Shown here piece after piece: positions 1-13,378 of a stretch of DNA of 64,000 nt. The stretch covers positions 25,975,001 through 26,039,000 of the forward strand of contig NC_086182.1 in NCBI RefSeq assembly GCF_023053635.1. The letters run 5' to 3'. The notes below the pieces were generated by a model. It was not told the origin of the DNA. It saw only the letters and a list, made by a program, of their open reading frames with translations, and ran no database searches. The DNA is from Elgaria multicarinata webbii. Lineage: Eukaryota; Chordata; Lepidosauria; Squamata; Anguidae. How positions within the stretch are numbered: position 1 is the first letter of the stretch; the number at the start of each line of letters is the position of its first letter. A program made the position numbers and the translations under genes.

Positions 1-354
1 ACAAAGCATTGGGGGGAATATTGTTATCTACCTTGGGAAGAATTTCAGGCTTCTCATCTCCCTTGAGTGTAATTTATCCCTGACAATGGCAGCTGGTGGA
101 GTTCTATTCTTGTATGTGCACCGAAGCTATGTGTCCCTCGGCTTCCGGATCCCCTAGCTCAGTTGTACTTTGTTCTAGAGCCAATGCCCACCGGATCTAT
201 GTTTCATGCTTAGGCAGAAATACCCTTAAATCCAGCTCCAGCTGCATACGAAATAAGAACTTAAATCAGCTGCAGTTCTCTGTGCATTCTTCGTCTACCC
301 TCCCATTTTCCACTTTTGCAATACTGGCTTCAGCTGTCCCAGGGCGTCTCTTAC

Positions 355-530
355 TTGGATCTGTTGAGTGAGCCGGTTATTTTCCTGCAAGTTGAGCCAT
401 TGCCATTGCAAACCCCACACTTGTCAAACGTCTTGGGTGACCCAATGACGTGGTCACAGCCAGCTTTGATGCACTGGCCATGTACACAAACCGAGAGGGT
501 CTCAGGTGCGCAGAGGGTCCCATCAATCAC
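355..530 (-). CDS. ADAMTS8: ADAMTS8 coding exon 8 (end of cysteine-rich domain, start of spacer)
   Basis: 176 nt, residues 623-680 plus two bases. It encodes [34 protein letters not shown] and [16 protein letters not shown]. The acceptor is GCGTCAG and the donor is CCAA|GTAAGA. Intron 7 upstream of it is only 248 bp. The following exon, expected to begin near the TNYGYNDI motif of the human spacer, is not in the window. Confidence 0.95.
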
Positions 531-2288
531 CTGACGCAAAAACAAAGGAAGAACAAAATGATCTCACGTTGCCCTACTGTGCACGACTACTGCAAAGTTA
601 AAATATCTCAAATGGGATATACATTCAGTTGACCACTGGCTCTCTTCTGTGCTGCCCATCCTGCCCATATTAACAACTGTCAGAGGTGATTCTCCAAGGG
701 CTCTTTAACCGCCTGAGAGCCTTTGAGGTTACTCTCAAAGCAAGACTAGAATGATGGATGCTCAGGCAGGACACTTACTTTGTTCTCAAACACTTTGAAT
801 TCATTCCCTCTTTTAGCCCGGCAGATCAGTTTGCAGCGATCACGAGGTGACACACCCGTGTACATGGGCACCCACTCCAGCAAATTCCCATTCAGGTCTG
901 TGAAGTTGTACCTGTCGTACTTTTCACACTGTTGCTCTCGAAAACTCTTGCCTGCAAAGACAGGAAATGGATACCAAAGAGAACTCTATGAAAATGAAGA
1001 TGTGCAGGGTCAGAAGGGCACCAGTCCCTGCTTTTATACTTAGGCCATAGCTAGACCTAAGGTTTATCTCTGGATCATCCAGGGGTCAAACCTGTTCATC
1101 TAGGTGACACACAGCGGATCCAGTGCTCAGGCAGGGGCAAACCCTGGATGATCCCAGGATAAATCTTAGGTCTAGCTGCGGCCTTAGTTCCCCCCCCCCC
1201 CTCTGTCTTTTTCCTAACGATTTCATGATGCTTCAATTTCTTGTCATTCACCTCAAACTCTTAAATGCTCCCTATTCATTGCCCGATATCTGTGCTATAT
1301 CACTATTATAATATCAGGGGATGCTCCATTTTGACTCCCTCCATCCCATCTCCACCGCTAACTGACATGAACTACCTGTGGGAAAGAAGACCGACTGAGG
1401 GAGACAGGAGCATCAGGGCCTACCCTAGTTGGACTCCCCCACATCCCTGGGAGAGGAGAAGCCACGCAGGACCATTCTGTTAGCACTGCTGAAGGTCTAC
1501 TTAATTCTCTCTCCCCCCACCCACTTTTCCTTCTGTGACATGTCTTTTTAGATTGTAATCCTGCAGGCAGGGATTATCTTATTTTACTGACTGATTTTAA
1601 GCCACTCTTGGAGTCTTTTTTGGCTGAGGAATGGCATAAAATACTTCAGATAAATAAATAAATACAAATAAAATAACTTCAACCCAAAGTGTCCACTATG
1701 ATCATTTCTGCTCAAAACGATAAGCATGTGCCTGGGAATGCATCTATATGGCTGTATTGTCAGGGGCTAACAAAATAAGCAGTTTCAATGCATGTGAGCC
1801 CACTGTTCACACATGCAGGATGCTTAAGCCCATGCTCATCCCATCCCCACCTGGACCACATGGCTAACAGCAACTGGACTGGTGGTGCAGAGTGCAGCTG
1901 CAATGCACAGAGTTAAACAACAGGCCTAAGGACATTGTTTCCTTTCATGACACTTTGTGCATGCCTAGCTGTAACCTGTGGTGCCAAACTCATGGCTTAG
2001 GTAGCGGCCATCTGGATGTGTGGCTTCAGCATGCATAGGTTCCCGTCTTTTCCCCAGTTTGAGAAGCTGGATTCTATGTGACTTGCTTCTGTCACAAGTA
2101 TAGCTGTCCCAATCTTGTTCATAATCAACATTTAAGGGCATAGCTACACTGGAAATGTAAATTTTATTAACAGCCATGGCCATTCCCAGGGGACCCTGGG
2201 AACTGTAGTTTTGTGGAGGGGACAGCATTAAGGATCTCGAAGGGAAAATTCTCTGCCTCCTCAACAAACTACAATTACCAGGATTCAC

Positions 2289-2322
<34 letters not shown>

Positions 2323-3973
2323 AGAGGAGGAGGAAGAAGAAGAAGAAGAAGAAGAAGAAGAAGAAGAAGAAGAAGAAGAAGAAGAAGAAGAAGAAGAAGA
2401 AGAAGAAGAAGCCGCCATGGCAGTTCAGTATATTCTTTATTGTGGTCAACAGGCCAGAATTCAAGGTGATAGAAAAAACTGACGTATAGCTGAAGTGTCG
2501 ATACACCTTTACAATGCACTTGCAGATGTCCTGTTTCCTGTCCTATCCCCACCATGGCTGCATTCATGTCATAAACTGTCCCTCTTGTGGAGAAACATTT
2601 ATTGCTTCCTTCTGGGGTTTGTGGGAAGCAAGCGTAGCAAGTAAGCCGTTGATTACCATTAGGTGGGCATTCCTCAGTGAGGCATGACTCATATTGAACC
2701 CTTTGGCCCTCACAGTATTTGCCTCCGTTCCTAGGCAGCGGGTTGTCACAGTTTCTGTTGGAGAAATGCACTCCTCCGCCACACGTCCTGGAACATGGCC
2801 CCCAAGGGCTCCAGGGACCCCAGTTCCCATCCACAGCAGCCTGTAAAACACAAACCCCTCAGTTATGACCTTGATTCCAGATGGTTTCCTACCAGGAGGC
2901 TGAACCCACCTTCCAGGTGTGATCAATGACAAAGGTGTGATCAGTCTGGCTCCATCTATCAGCCAGTAAAGGAGCAGCTGCTCCCATGCTTTCCTCTTCC
3001 CATCACATTCGTTTTTCCTTTGGTGATGTGGCTAGGCATGTACGGATTTTGTTAAAATCCATTCCATCTGAGTTTTGTACATTGTCAGGCATCTTATGTT
3101 CCACTGTCTGCTCATTAACGGAATCGGATCTTGTGTATGAGAGTTTGGTTGTTCGCAAATGCACAGTTGCGCTGATCTGCACTTCCGCTATAATGCACAG
3201 CAGTGCTACTGCACACTTGTGGACATGTAGTTGCACACCTGCACTGATGCGCATTAGCACAACCCCATCCCAAAATAAAAAGTCCAAGTGATTTGGAAAA
3301 TACCAGCCCACTGCAGAATCTGCAGGATTCATAGAAAGCTGATTTCAATTGAATTCATTTCAGATTTCTCCAACATTTCTAGTTGTAGCTATGAGCATGT
3401 GGGCACAGACTGCCTTTATCTTGAAATATCTATATAGGCCTTAATACATTTTAGGTTCTATAATAATGATGATGATCATGATGTTGTTCCCATGGGGCAG
3501 GGGATAGGGATCCTTGTATCTTTCCCCCTGCAACTAACAACATACGAAGAGTGTCTGGATCAGACCAAGGGTTCACTGTGTGAACAGCACTCTGTTCACA
3601 CAGTGGCAACCAGTTGTTGACCTGGGGCCCACAAGTGGGACACTGTGCAACAGCACCCTCCCACCCATGTTCCCCAGCAACTGGAGTATACAGGATACTG
3701 GAGGTTACACTTTGCCATTAGGAACAGCAGCCGTGGATAGCGTGCTCCTCCGGGAAGTAGCCAGTGATAACCTTCTTCTCTAAGGGGGAGTCTACACACC
3801 ATTCCGCAGGCGCCCCGAAGCCACTTGAGGGCGCCCCGAAAACGCTAGTGTAGTATGTACCTTAATCGTCCCCAGAAGAGGCGGAGGAGGAGGCGTGTGT
3901 GTGTGTGTGTGTCGCCTGAGCAGCCCTGAGCGAGAGCGAGGAGGACAATGGATCGCGGAATTCAAAGGAAGAC

Positions 3974-4029
<56 letters not shown>

Positions 4030-7000
4030 CCTCCCCGCGGGAAAGGCCGGGACGCAGCGTGCGCTGCCGCCGCCTCTTCCTCCCCTTCGCCCTCTGCTGC
4101 CAGCAACAGTTTGCCTCGTGTGTCCATGTGTGTGTGTGTGTGTGTGCGCACGCGTGTCTTCAGCCTGCTTCTTCCGCCACCCCCTTCTACGCAGCCACTT
4201 GCTGTGGCTGGGGATCTCCCCCGCGCGCGCTCCTTGGAGAGGCAAACTCCTTGGAGAGGCAAACTACGGAAGAAGCCGCCGCGCGCCCCCCCCTTTCCTC
4301 GCCCTTCGGAACACCGAAGCATGCCTCCTCCGCCGCCTCTTCTGGGGACGATTAAGGTACATAGTACACGAGCATTTTCGGGGCGCCCTCAAGTGGCTTT
4401 GGGGCGCCTTCGGAACGGTGTGTAGACTCCCCCTAAGAAGTAGCCATTGATAGCCTTGTCCTCCAGGTCTGAGAAAGCAGTTTTAAAGTGTGTGTGTGTG
4501 TGTGTGTGTGTGTAAGATATTGAAATGGAAGGAAGAGAAAGCATTATGCCCACTGCCAGTCCCTTGTCCTCAATTTCAGCTTCCCACGATCCAAACCAAT
4601 CCCAAATATTGGGAACAGGAATCACAGAAACTGCCCTTCACATGTCATTCAGTCCTTAGCCAGAGATGTGTGGCCTCTTTTCACTACAAGATTACCTTGG
4701 GCATCACTGCATCTTGTGCCATGCAATGGCCATCCAGACACATCTTCCCTATCCCACAGGGTGTTCCATCTGCCCAGGGCAAGCTGCCATTTTTGGTGTG
4801 GCACAAACGTTCTCCTGCCTCCAGCTTGCACCAGAGCTGGGAGCAAAGGTCTTCCTGCGTGGCATTTGGGCAGTGTCGGAACTCTTTGCCAAATATCTGC
4901 TGGCACTGATGATCCAGGTTGTATAAGGGCACTTGGCCTGGAAGATCTGTGGGGAGAGGTATGGATTCGGCCGGTTCATCAAGCAGACAGTCACCTGGAG
5001 AGAGAAGAAAATCACAAGGAGGTTGCATTGAAGGTTATACTAACATTATTATTTATTTACCTGGCTGAGTCCATTTACATGGAGTTTACAGAGTATCATA
5101 CATATACAGGACTCTGCCCCAAGGAGTCTGCAATCTAAATATCAACAGTGAGGGAGGCAACATCAGGGGGGATTCTACATGTCGTACTGAGGGCGCTTCC
5201 ATGCGCCCCCAGTGCGGGCCCAAAGCGATCGTGTAACTTGCCTGGAGAAGAGACAAGGAAGAGGCGTCCTTGCCACTGCTGCCGCCGCCGCCGCCGCCTC
5301 TCACCTACCTCCGACCCGGCCGGCGAGGAGGTAGGTGGGTGGTGGTGGTGGCGGCGGCGGCGGCGGCAGCAAGGACGCCTCTTCCTTGTCTCTTCAAACA
5401 GGCAAGCTACACGATCGCTTTGGGGCCGCACTGGGGGTGCATGGAAGCGCCCTCAGTACGACGTGTGGAATCCCCCCAGGAGGGCAAGAAGAGAGAGATA
5501 ACATTATGGGTGCTACCAGTCAAAAGACATTATGCAGCTACTCTGTCTTTTTCTTCTTAATGGATTTTTTTTATGGTAAAAAAAAGAGGGAAGATATAAT
5601 GGGAAAACACCAGAGGGTTACAGGTGGAAGAGGGCAGTGTCTGGACACCCCCATAAAATTTAATGAATGAGGCAGAGGCATTGCATGATAAAAGCCTTGT
5701 TCGGGAGCATTCATATGTCAACCATTTTAAACAACAACAACAGTCCCTTCCTTTCTTGATCCCTGTTTTTGGTAAAACTGCAATGTGATCAGATTCTTTA
5801 ATCTCCTTCAGCAAACTGGGATGTTTATGGGAACATCCAAGTCACTCAAACCTTAAACATATTGAATGATTGCCTGACTACTACACAGTCAAAGTCAAGT
5901 TGCTTGTATAGCAGAAGAAGCTTGAATTCCAGTTGGGAATACCATCAAATCTAGAGAAGCGAAGGATTTCCTTTTAAAACTGTAGCATCTAAAAACCCCA
6001 AAGCTGCCATACAGCTTATCTGATGTTTGGTAATGGCTAAATGCCATGTAAAAATGAAGATGGAGGCAGTGTGGTATTACCAACAGAAGGCAGACCCCCA
6101 AGTCCTACTGTAGTGCTGGGCTCACCAAGGGAGTTTCTTCTTCTTTTGACTGTGTCAAATGAAACTTTCTCTATTAGTCTCTGATGTATCTACCGACAGA
6201 GATTTTTGAAGACAAGGTTCTAAACCTTCGTTCTCATATTTTTATTCTTTTATAAGCATTTTCACTGATGATAATATATCTATGTAGTCTAGTGAAACTA
6301 CCGGTAGAACTAAATGTTTGCTTTTTTCCCCCCTTTTTTTTAAAAAAAGAGATTATATTTTTAAATTATTTTTGTAAATAAGAATGCAGAAAACAAAAAG
6401 CACTGTGCGTACAATTGGCAGAATAATGTATCATCAGTTGGTTAATGTCAACTTAATGGAATTTGTAAAGGTTGGCTGTTGTTGTTTTTAAATTAAATAT
6501 GTTGTTTGTTCAGGTAAGTGTTTCTCTCCAAAATAGATATGAGATTCTGGAAGTCAAAGACCATTCGTCCCTTTACTTAAATAAGATTTATTTACAGGAA
6601 TAAGGTTCTCATGCGCAGCCACATCCAATGACCCTTCTAGATGATTAGTAGACTAGTCCAGCAAACATCCTGAATGGATAGTGAGGGGCGTAAGTGAGTT
6701 TGAGCTCTACAGTGTTCTCCAAGTTCCACTTCAAAACTTGGGCCTTAGCTAGACTTAAGGTTTATCCCGGGGTCGTCCCTGCCTGCTCCCGGGATATCCT
6801 GTGTGTCATTTACATGAACCGGGATGACCCCAGGACGATCCCAGGATAAACCTTAGGTCTAGCTAAGGCCTTGGTCTGCCTCATTCCCATTCCTGATTGT
6901 GACTTTACTCTACCTCCACCTGCCCCCCAATTCAAATGGGAAAAGGCACATTTAGGCGCACATTTTTTAAAGTGTACACCCAAATGCATACTTCCCCCTC

Positions 7001-7134
7001 CATCCCATTGACTAAAGCATGAAAAGGTGCATTTGGAAAAAGTATGCATTTTGCAAACAAACATCGCAAGCCTGGGAATGTGTGAGCTTTGCCTGCAAAA
7101 TGTACTCATGTTCAGGGATGTGAATGGAGTCCAG

Positions 7135-7208
<74 letters not shown>

Positions 7209-7981
7209 TTCCTGCCTTTTCCCCCTCTTGCAAAGAACCCAAAATGGATTTCATACTCCTCTCTCCATTTTATGCTCACAACAACCCTGTGAGGAAGGTT
7301 AGGCCGAGAGTCAGTGACTGGCCCAAGTCCTCCAGTAAGCTTCATGGCTGTGCGGGGACTAGAACCCAATCTTCAGAGTCCCAGTCCAACACTCTAACCA
7401 CTACACCACATTGGCTTCTTTCTTAAACAAAAGGAAACAGAATTCTCATACATCTCGATGGATGCCTACCGTGTCCTCCATCCAGAAATTCCGTGATGTA
7501 CATGGCACTGCAAGGAGACCAAGGCAGAGTCTTGTTCAAGTGGATGAACAAAGGAGCCATCATGTGATGCTTTCCTAAGGCCCCAAAGAGCCTCTTACAG
7601 GTATTGAAATCATCATGAGGCATGCTGAGTACGTGCCCTGGAACGGAAGAGGAGAAGGACAGGAAGCTTATGGACTATCCAAGCAATATTCTCCCTGGAG
7701 ACAGCATTGATGCCCTACAGGCCTTTGAAATGTCTCTTCCAACCCCAAATAGACTGCTCCTAATATCCTATTGAGTCTCTTCCAAGTCCACTATCGCAGA
7801 GCTGTGCTCATTTAGGGCTTTTCCTTGCTCCCCAGAACATGCAGCATATTCCCAATCCTGTTTACTATACTATACCCTACTGTAGCTGAAGAATTCAATG
7901 AAATTAGCAGCAGTGTATAACTTTATGAACTAACTCGACAGCCAAAGGAGCTCTTCTAAGTGAGAACGGGCCAGAAAGCCA

Positions 7982-8014
<33 letters not shown>

Positions 8015-9308
8015 AGTATATTTCATCCTGGGGGGCTATTCTTTTCCCCAGCCAGTGCTCTGTTCATGCGCCTCTCTCTGGATTTGGGAAAGGGATGTAG
8101 CTCAGTGGTAGAGCACATGCACTGCATGCAGAAAGTCAAGGGTTCAATCCTTCCATCTCCAGGTCAGGCTAGCAACAATTCCTGCTGAAACCCTGGAGAG
8201 TCACTGCTGCCAGTCATTGTCGACAATACTGGGTTTAATGGACCAAGGGTTTGACTCAGTATATGGCAGCTTCCTATGTTTGTAGCTCATTAGTCTCAAA
8301 TTAGTGATTTTGAGACTAATGGACCCTAGGGATAAATTGCTATACAAGCCAACTATTGATTCTGATCCAATGACGGACTACCTATCCATACGGGCAGGGC
8401 AGCTACCTAGTTCATGGGCCAAGGTGTAGGCTGCCTGGAGACCCTCATCTTCTATCACAGAACAGCTTTTGTTTCGGTCGCACATGGTGCCAGTCTCCGC
8501 CACTCCGAGGGTACTGCAGCTCTGGTGTCCACAGAAATCCTGTGAGTGGGAAGGGCAAGATGGAAAATATATGAAGAATGCAGAGACATCACCACCCCTG
8601 TTCCCCCAGTGAATCTTCTCTCACACCAGGATTTTTAGATTCACAGCAAAGGGAGCCAGGAACTGACTGGACCACCTTTTCCAATACTGGTCCATCAAGT
8701 CAGGTCACCATCACAGCCTGTCATTCGGATGCTCCAACCTTCTAAACCAGGTGGCAACCTTTGGGTGTGGTGCCCTTTCTCTGGGATGCCCTCCCTACAG
8801 AGGCTCACCTGGATACCTGATGGAGCCCTTTCTCCCCTATGTACCTGCCAGGATATTAAGATTGAGTGGAGATGCCCTCTTGACAGTGCCACATTTGCTT
8901 GGGAGTTTGATACATGGTGACCCTAGAGTAGGTGTTCTCCATACAGGCACCCTGAGTGGACCTCCATCCCCCCTCGTATATGGTCAGTGCCCAGGACTTA
9001 TATGTTTTCGGCATAATTACAGACCTATGTAGGGGTGGTTAGTATTGGACTAGAAATGGGGAAGGGGGACACAGTAGGCATAAATAGGGATGTATAAGAC
9101 TTTTATGTCCATTTATTTAAGAAAGGTGCCAGTGTAGTGGTTAGAGTATTTGACTGGGATTCTGGAGACACAGGTTCTAGTCTCCACTTGGCTATGAAGC
9201 CCACCGGGTGACTTGAGCTGGTCACCAACTCTCAGCCTAACCTATTTTACAGAATCATGTATGCTGCCTTGGGCTACTTGGATAAATAATGTAATAAATA
9301 ATGTAATA

Positions 9309-9357
<49 letters not shown>

Positions 9358-12300
9358 TGTTCAGGCTTTTAATTGAAATTGTATTGCTGCATCTTATACA
9401 CTTTCATTTATCTCTTTTACTGTTATTCCCTTTTTAATATTTTATATGGTTAATTTTGTATGTTTTACTGGCTCCATTCAGAGGATACCTTAAACCACGT
9501 CTTTAACCACAGTGGTTAAGCCAGAAAGCTTGGCTGTGTTCAGAAGACGCCTTAAACCATGGCTTTAACCACTGTGAGTAAGGCTTTTTGCCTTAGTCAC
9601 CGTGGCTAAGCTGTGATTTAAGGTGTCTTCTGAACACAGTCTGGCTTAACCACCATGGTTAAAGATGTGGTTTAAGGTGTCTTCTGAACAGGGCCACTAT
9701 GTTTTAGTGGTTTTGTGGGATTGTTTTATAATGGCTCATAAATTCCTGAAATACATACACACATGCCTTGTAATCTTTTTGGCACCACGCAAAGGCCCCT
9801 TTATTCTTCCAGACTTTTTAGATCTTTTTAGATCCTGTTAATCCTTTTGAAGTGCTTAGTTTGAAAACAAGATTGATTGCATTTTTAGTCACTGTTTTTG
9901 CTAATTTTTTAAATTAATTTTTTAAAATCAGCTTGTGTTTTTTTATCTTGTTACCCACAGTAAGAGTATTTACGCTAAACGTTGTGATGTATAAATGTAA
10001 TAAACAAAAATACAAATGTTATATGTGGGTTGAGACAGCAGATTTTGAGTATTTTGACTTTTAATTATTATTATATTTTCACCACCCTGGAGTTGTCATT
10101 TTGATGATAACATCCTGAGAACATCTCTAGTAGACAAATACTGTGTGACTACATGCTGGTGTGACTACAGATTCTACCTCTTACTCCCACTTTTTCTCTC
10201 ATACATTTCAGGTTTATAATGGTCATTCACCTAGTCATCTATGATGTGTCGGTATCACCTGTAGGCGACCAGCCAGGTGTGATACAATTCACAAGCTGCC
10301 TGTTAAGCAACAGAATTCTAGTCTGTCAGTTACTTGATGGGCCTAATAATCCTTCTCCATTCCTCTCCCATTTCACCCTCAGGATGCCTCTGAATTATTC
10401 ACCAGCGAGCATCTAAGCACCTGTCTTGTTAGCAAAATTGCCGTGTCATAGTGTTCCGAGTGACGGTCATTTGGAGGGTTGAACTGCTGTTGCCAATTGC
10501 AGAAGTTCCGTAGCATGAGTCCTCCATTGTTGGACACTTCTGGCCCAGCCTTTTCATCTTCTACCACCAACACCTTCACCACCACCAGGTTGATGGAGTT
10601 CTTCAGACTGGGGTGTTTGTAAATCTGAGCAGCCACAGACATTAAGGTGAGGATATGATTCTGAAAGACGAAGAGAGGCAAGGGATAAAGGAAGTGGTAC
10701 TTCCAGTGAATACTCTGCAACCGACAGCTATATTTTTATGGTTTGGTGTAGAAGCCCTGGGGTTGGTACAGCATTCTCCAAAATGCGTTATGGAGAGAGA
10801 GAAGCGACCTGTTTCCCCTACTTCCAAATTTACCCTCTTTCTGTCCATTAGACTATGGAGTGTGTTTTACACACTGGACAACGGACCTGCCAAGCAGGTT
10901 GTGTTTACACTTTATTTGTGATTCCAAGCTGTTTGCATTAGGTTTAGCCTCTATTCTAGCCACTAGGAATTTTGAAGTTCCCATGCTTTCAAATGAATGT
11001 ACATATTGAGTGGTCAAAAATGTTGCCCAGAGATACACAGAAGACATCTTAATCCTGGGTGTATATAATTTAAGCTAACCTTTTATCCTGTCACTTCCTT
11101 CCCAACACAAGATTTGAGGATGGCCACTTGCTTAGATGCTTTAAAAGGCAGATCAGACATATTTACGGAGGATAAAGCTACCAATCACTATTAAACATGA
11201 TGGTTATATGGAACCCCACATTTGTTGGGAATATTGCAACCTCATCTGCAAATTGCTGGAAGGGGCAGTGTTGCAGTTAGTTTATGGGAACTTTGACCAC
11301 AGCTAACCTTAGGATTTCTATAACCTAAAATGTGGTTTCCTCTGATTTCTTCCTTTCGCTCCTCTCCTTCCTTCCCCTGCTTTCTGACCTCTACCTTTAC
11401 TGAGGGGTCATATGTTTGCTCTCTTGCTCCTTCTTGTGTAATGGAACACAAAATGGACTGAACAAACGGCCTTTGAAACTCTATGCTGTACCTGCATTTT
11501 ATATGCAAGAATATTTGCGAGTAAAACTGTTTCCCCCTTTTCTTCACTGAAGAAAGGTGTGGTCCCATTTTTTATTCTAAGATAGCCTTTGTAAATGCTC
11601 ATTCTGTTTTGCCTTTTGTTTTTACTTGCTCATTGCCTTTCTAACAGGCGTATTATTACTAAATAACCCCACACATTCAAAGTCAATGAGCCTCTGAGAT
11701 CCATTTGCTGGGGAGCAACAATGAAGGAGAGCTACTGCCTTCAGGCTCTGTTTGTCAGCTTCCCAGAGGCATCTGCTTGGTTGCTGATGGAAACAGGATG
11801 TTAGCTGAATCCAGCAGGGTTCTTATGTTCTGACAGTCCGTTTCGAACAGCCAAAGCAAAGCCTTTTATTACAATCAGTATAACGGATGAGCGTTGCATG
11901 CAGCATGACATCTGGGCAATACACGCCGATGACATATTTGTGAATGGGACGTTTTCCTGTACAGGTCATTTGCGTACACTCTCGAGTGTTTACCCCACAT
12001 CACCTTCTGTTTGGGTGAACGAGACAGAAGGGAGATGACCTCATATGTCAGACACTCTAGCTATGTTTAAGGCTGATGTTAACATCTTATCAGCAAGTCA
12101 AAATTCCGGCTTCTTTTGGCACCAGCTCACGGAACCGTGTTCATGAGACAAATATGCAATCGTTACGCAACAGTGAAACTATTGAGAAAGAGCAAATGGC
12201 CACTTTGTTCCCAAGACACGCTTCACTCTATAATTGTCTCACCGCTGTGACTTCGCCATCATCATTGCTTCATTCAATTGCACGGACAAGATTTAAGAAC

Positions 12301-13335
12301 ATCTGGAAAAGCCAAGGTCTGCTTCTTCTCCCTCCTCTGGCTACCTGCTTTGATCCAAAGACCACACCCACTGATACGACATAAACCATCACTAAACTAG
12401 AAAAGAGTGGGGACGTTGGACCTAGTAATTTAACAGTAATCTCTAGAGCAAGGCGACTTTGCTCTTCAGTGAACATATCCATGACCTTCAAATGGGTCAT
12501 GATTGTGTAGGCTGAGGATAAATCACTTGCAGTCCTATCAAGTGCTCGGGTCCAAGAACAGGTGAGCATTTTGGCCAAGTGGCAAGGAGGCCAGGTGAAG
12601 CTCTGGTGGTCTGCAGAGGGAGACCCTGCTGTAGTCTCCCTCAATGATAATATGTCCAGACTGATGAAAGGCAGCAGGACTCAGAACTGTATATCAGCAG
12701 ATGGAAGCGGATTCACCATTGGATGTCATCTGACTTCCCAGGCCGGGAGGATTATGGGCTGAGGCATGAATCTCTCGCATTCCCTTTTCTAACCAGCCGT
12801 CGTGGTAGTGCATGGAGCTAGAGTCTGATCTGCAGGCGCCTGGTTCGAACAAGTCCTTACTCTGGGGCAGGATCTACACTACTGCTTTAAAATGGTTTAT
12901 TGACAACTGTTGGGGATCAGGACACACTCCATATACAGTTTTCAAACCGTTTTCAAAGTGCTATATCCTGGTTGGTGTAGATCTGGCCTGGGGTTTCACG
13001 TTAGGCATCCTTTGGATGTAATTACAGAGGTGTGGATGCCCGCTGGAATCCAAATTAGGTGGGACTGCTCCATAAGAATGGCTGCATGCACAATTTTAAC
13101 TATGCCTGAGACATCAGGAAAAAAACGTCCTGACTGTTAGAGCAGTACGACAATGGAACCAGTTACCTATGGAGGTTGTGGGCTCTCCCATACTAGAGGC
13201 CTTCAAGATTCATCTGGACAGCCATCTGTCAGGGATGCTTCAAGGTGGATTCCTGCATTGAGCTTGGGGTTGGACTTGATGGCCTTATAGGTCACTTCCA
13301 ACTCTACTATTCTATGATTCTATGAATTTTTCTGC

Positions 13336-13378
<43 letters not shown>

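Noticed and set aside
2213-2506. Poly-Glu, poly-Leu and poly-Phe proteins
   Set aside because: Translations of a (GAA)n microsatellite in different frames.
3862-4425. Arg-Glu and Ser-Leu repeat proteins
   Set aside because: Translations of the (GA)n tract inside the 650-bp foldback transposon.
8088-8165. tRNA-Ala gene
   Set aside because: A- and B-box-like sequence is the head of a repeated SINE found several times in the window; cloverleaf pairing is poor and a SINE body follows.
12270-12644. 124-codon minus frame in intron 1 as an additional exon
   Set aside because: No similarity to ADAMTS domains, and exons 1 and 2 already join in phase across this intron.
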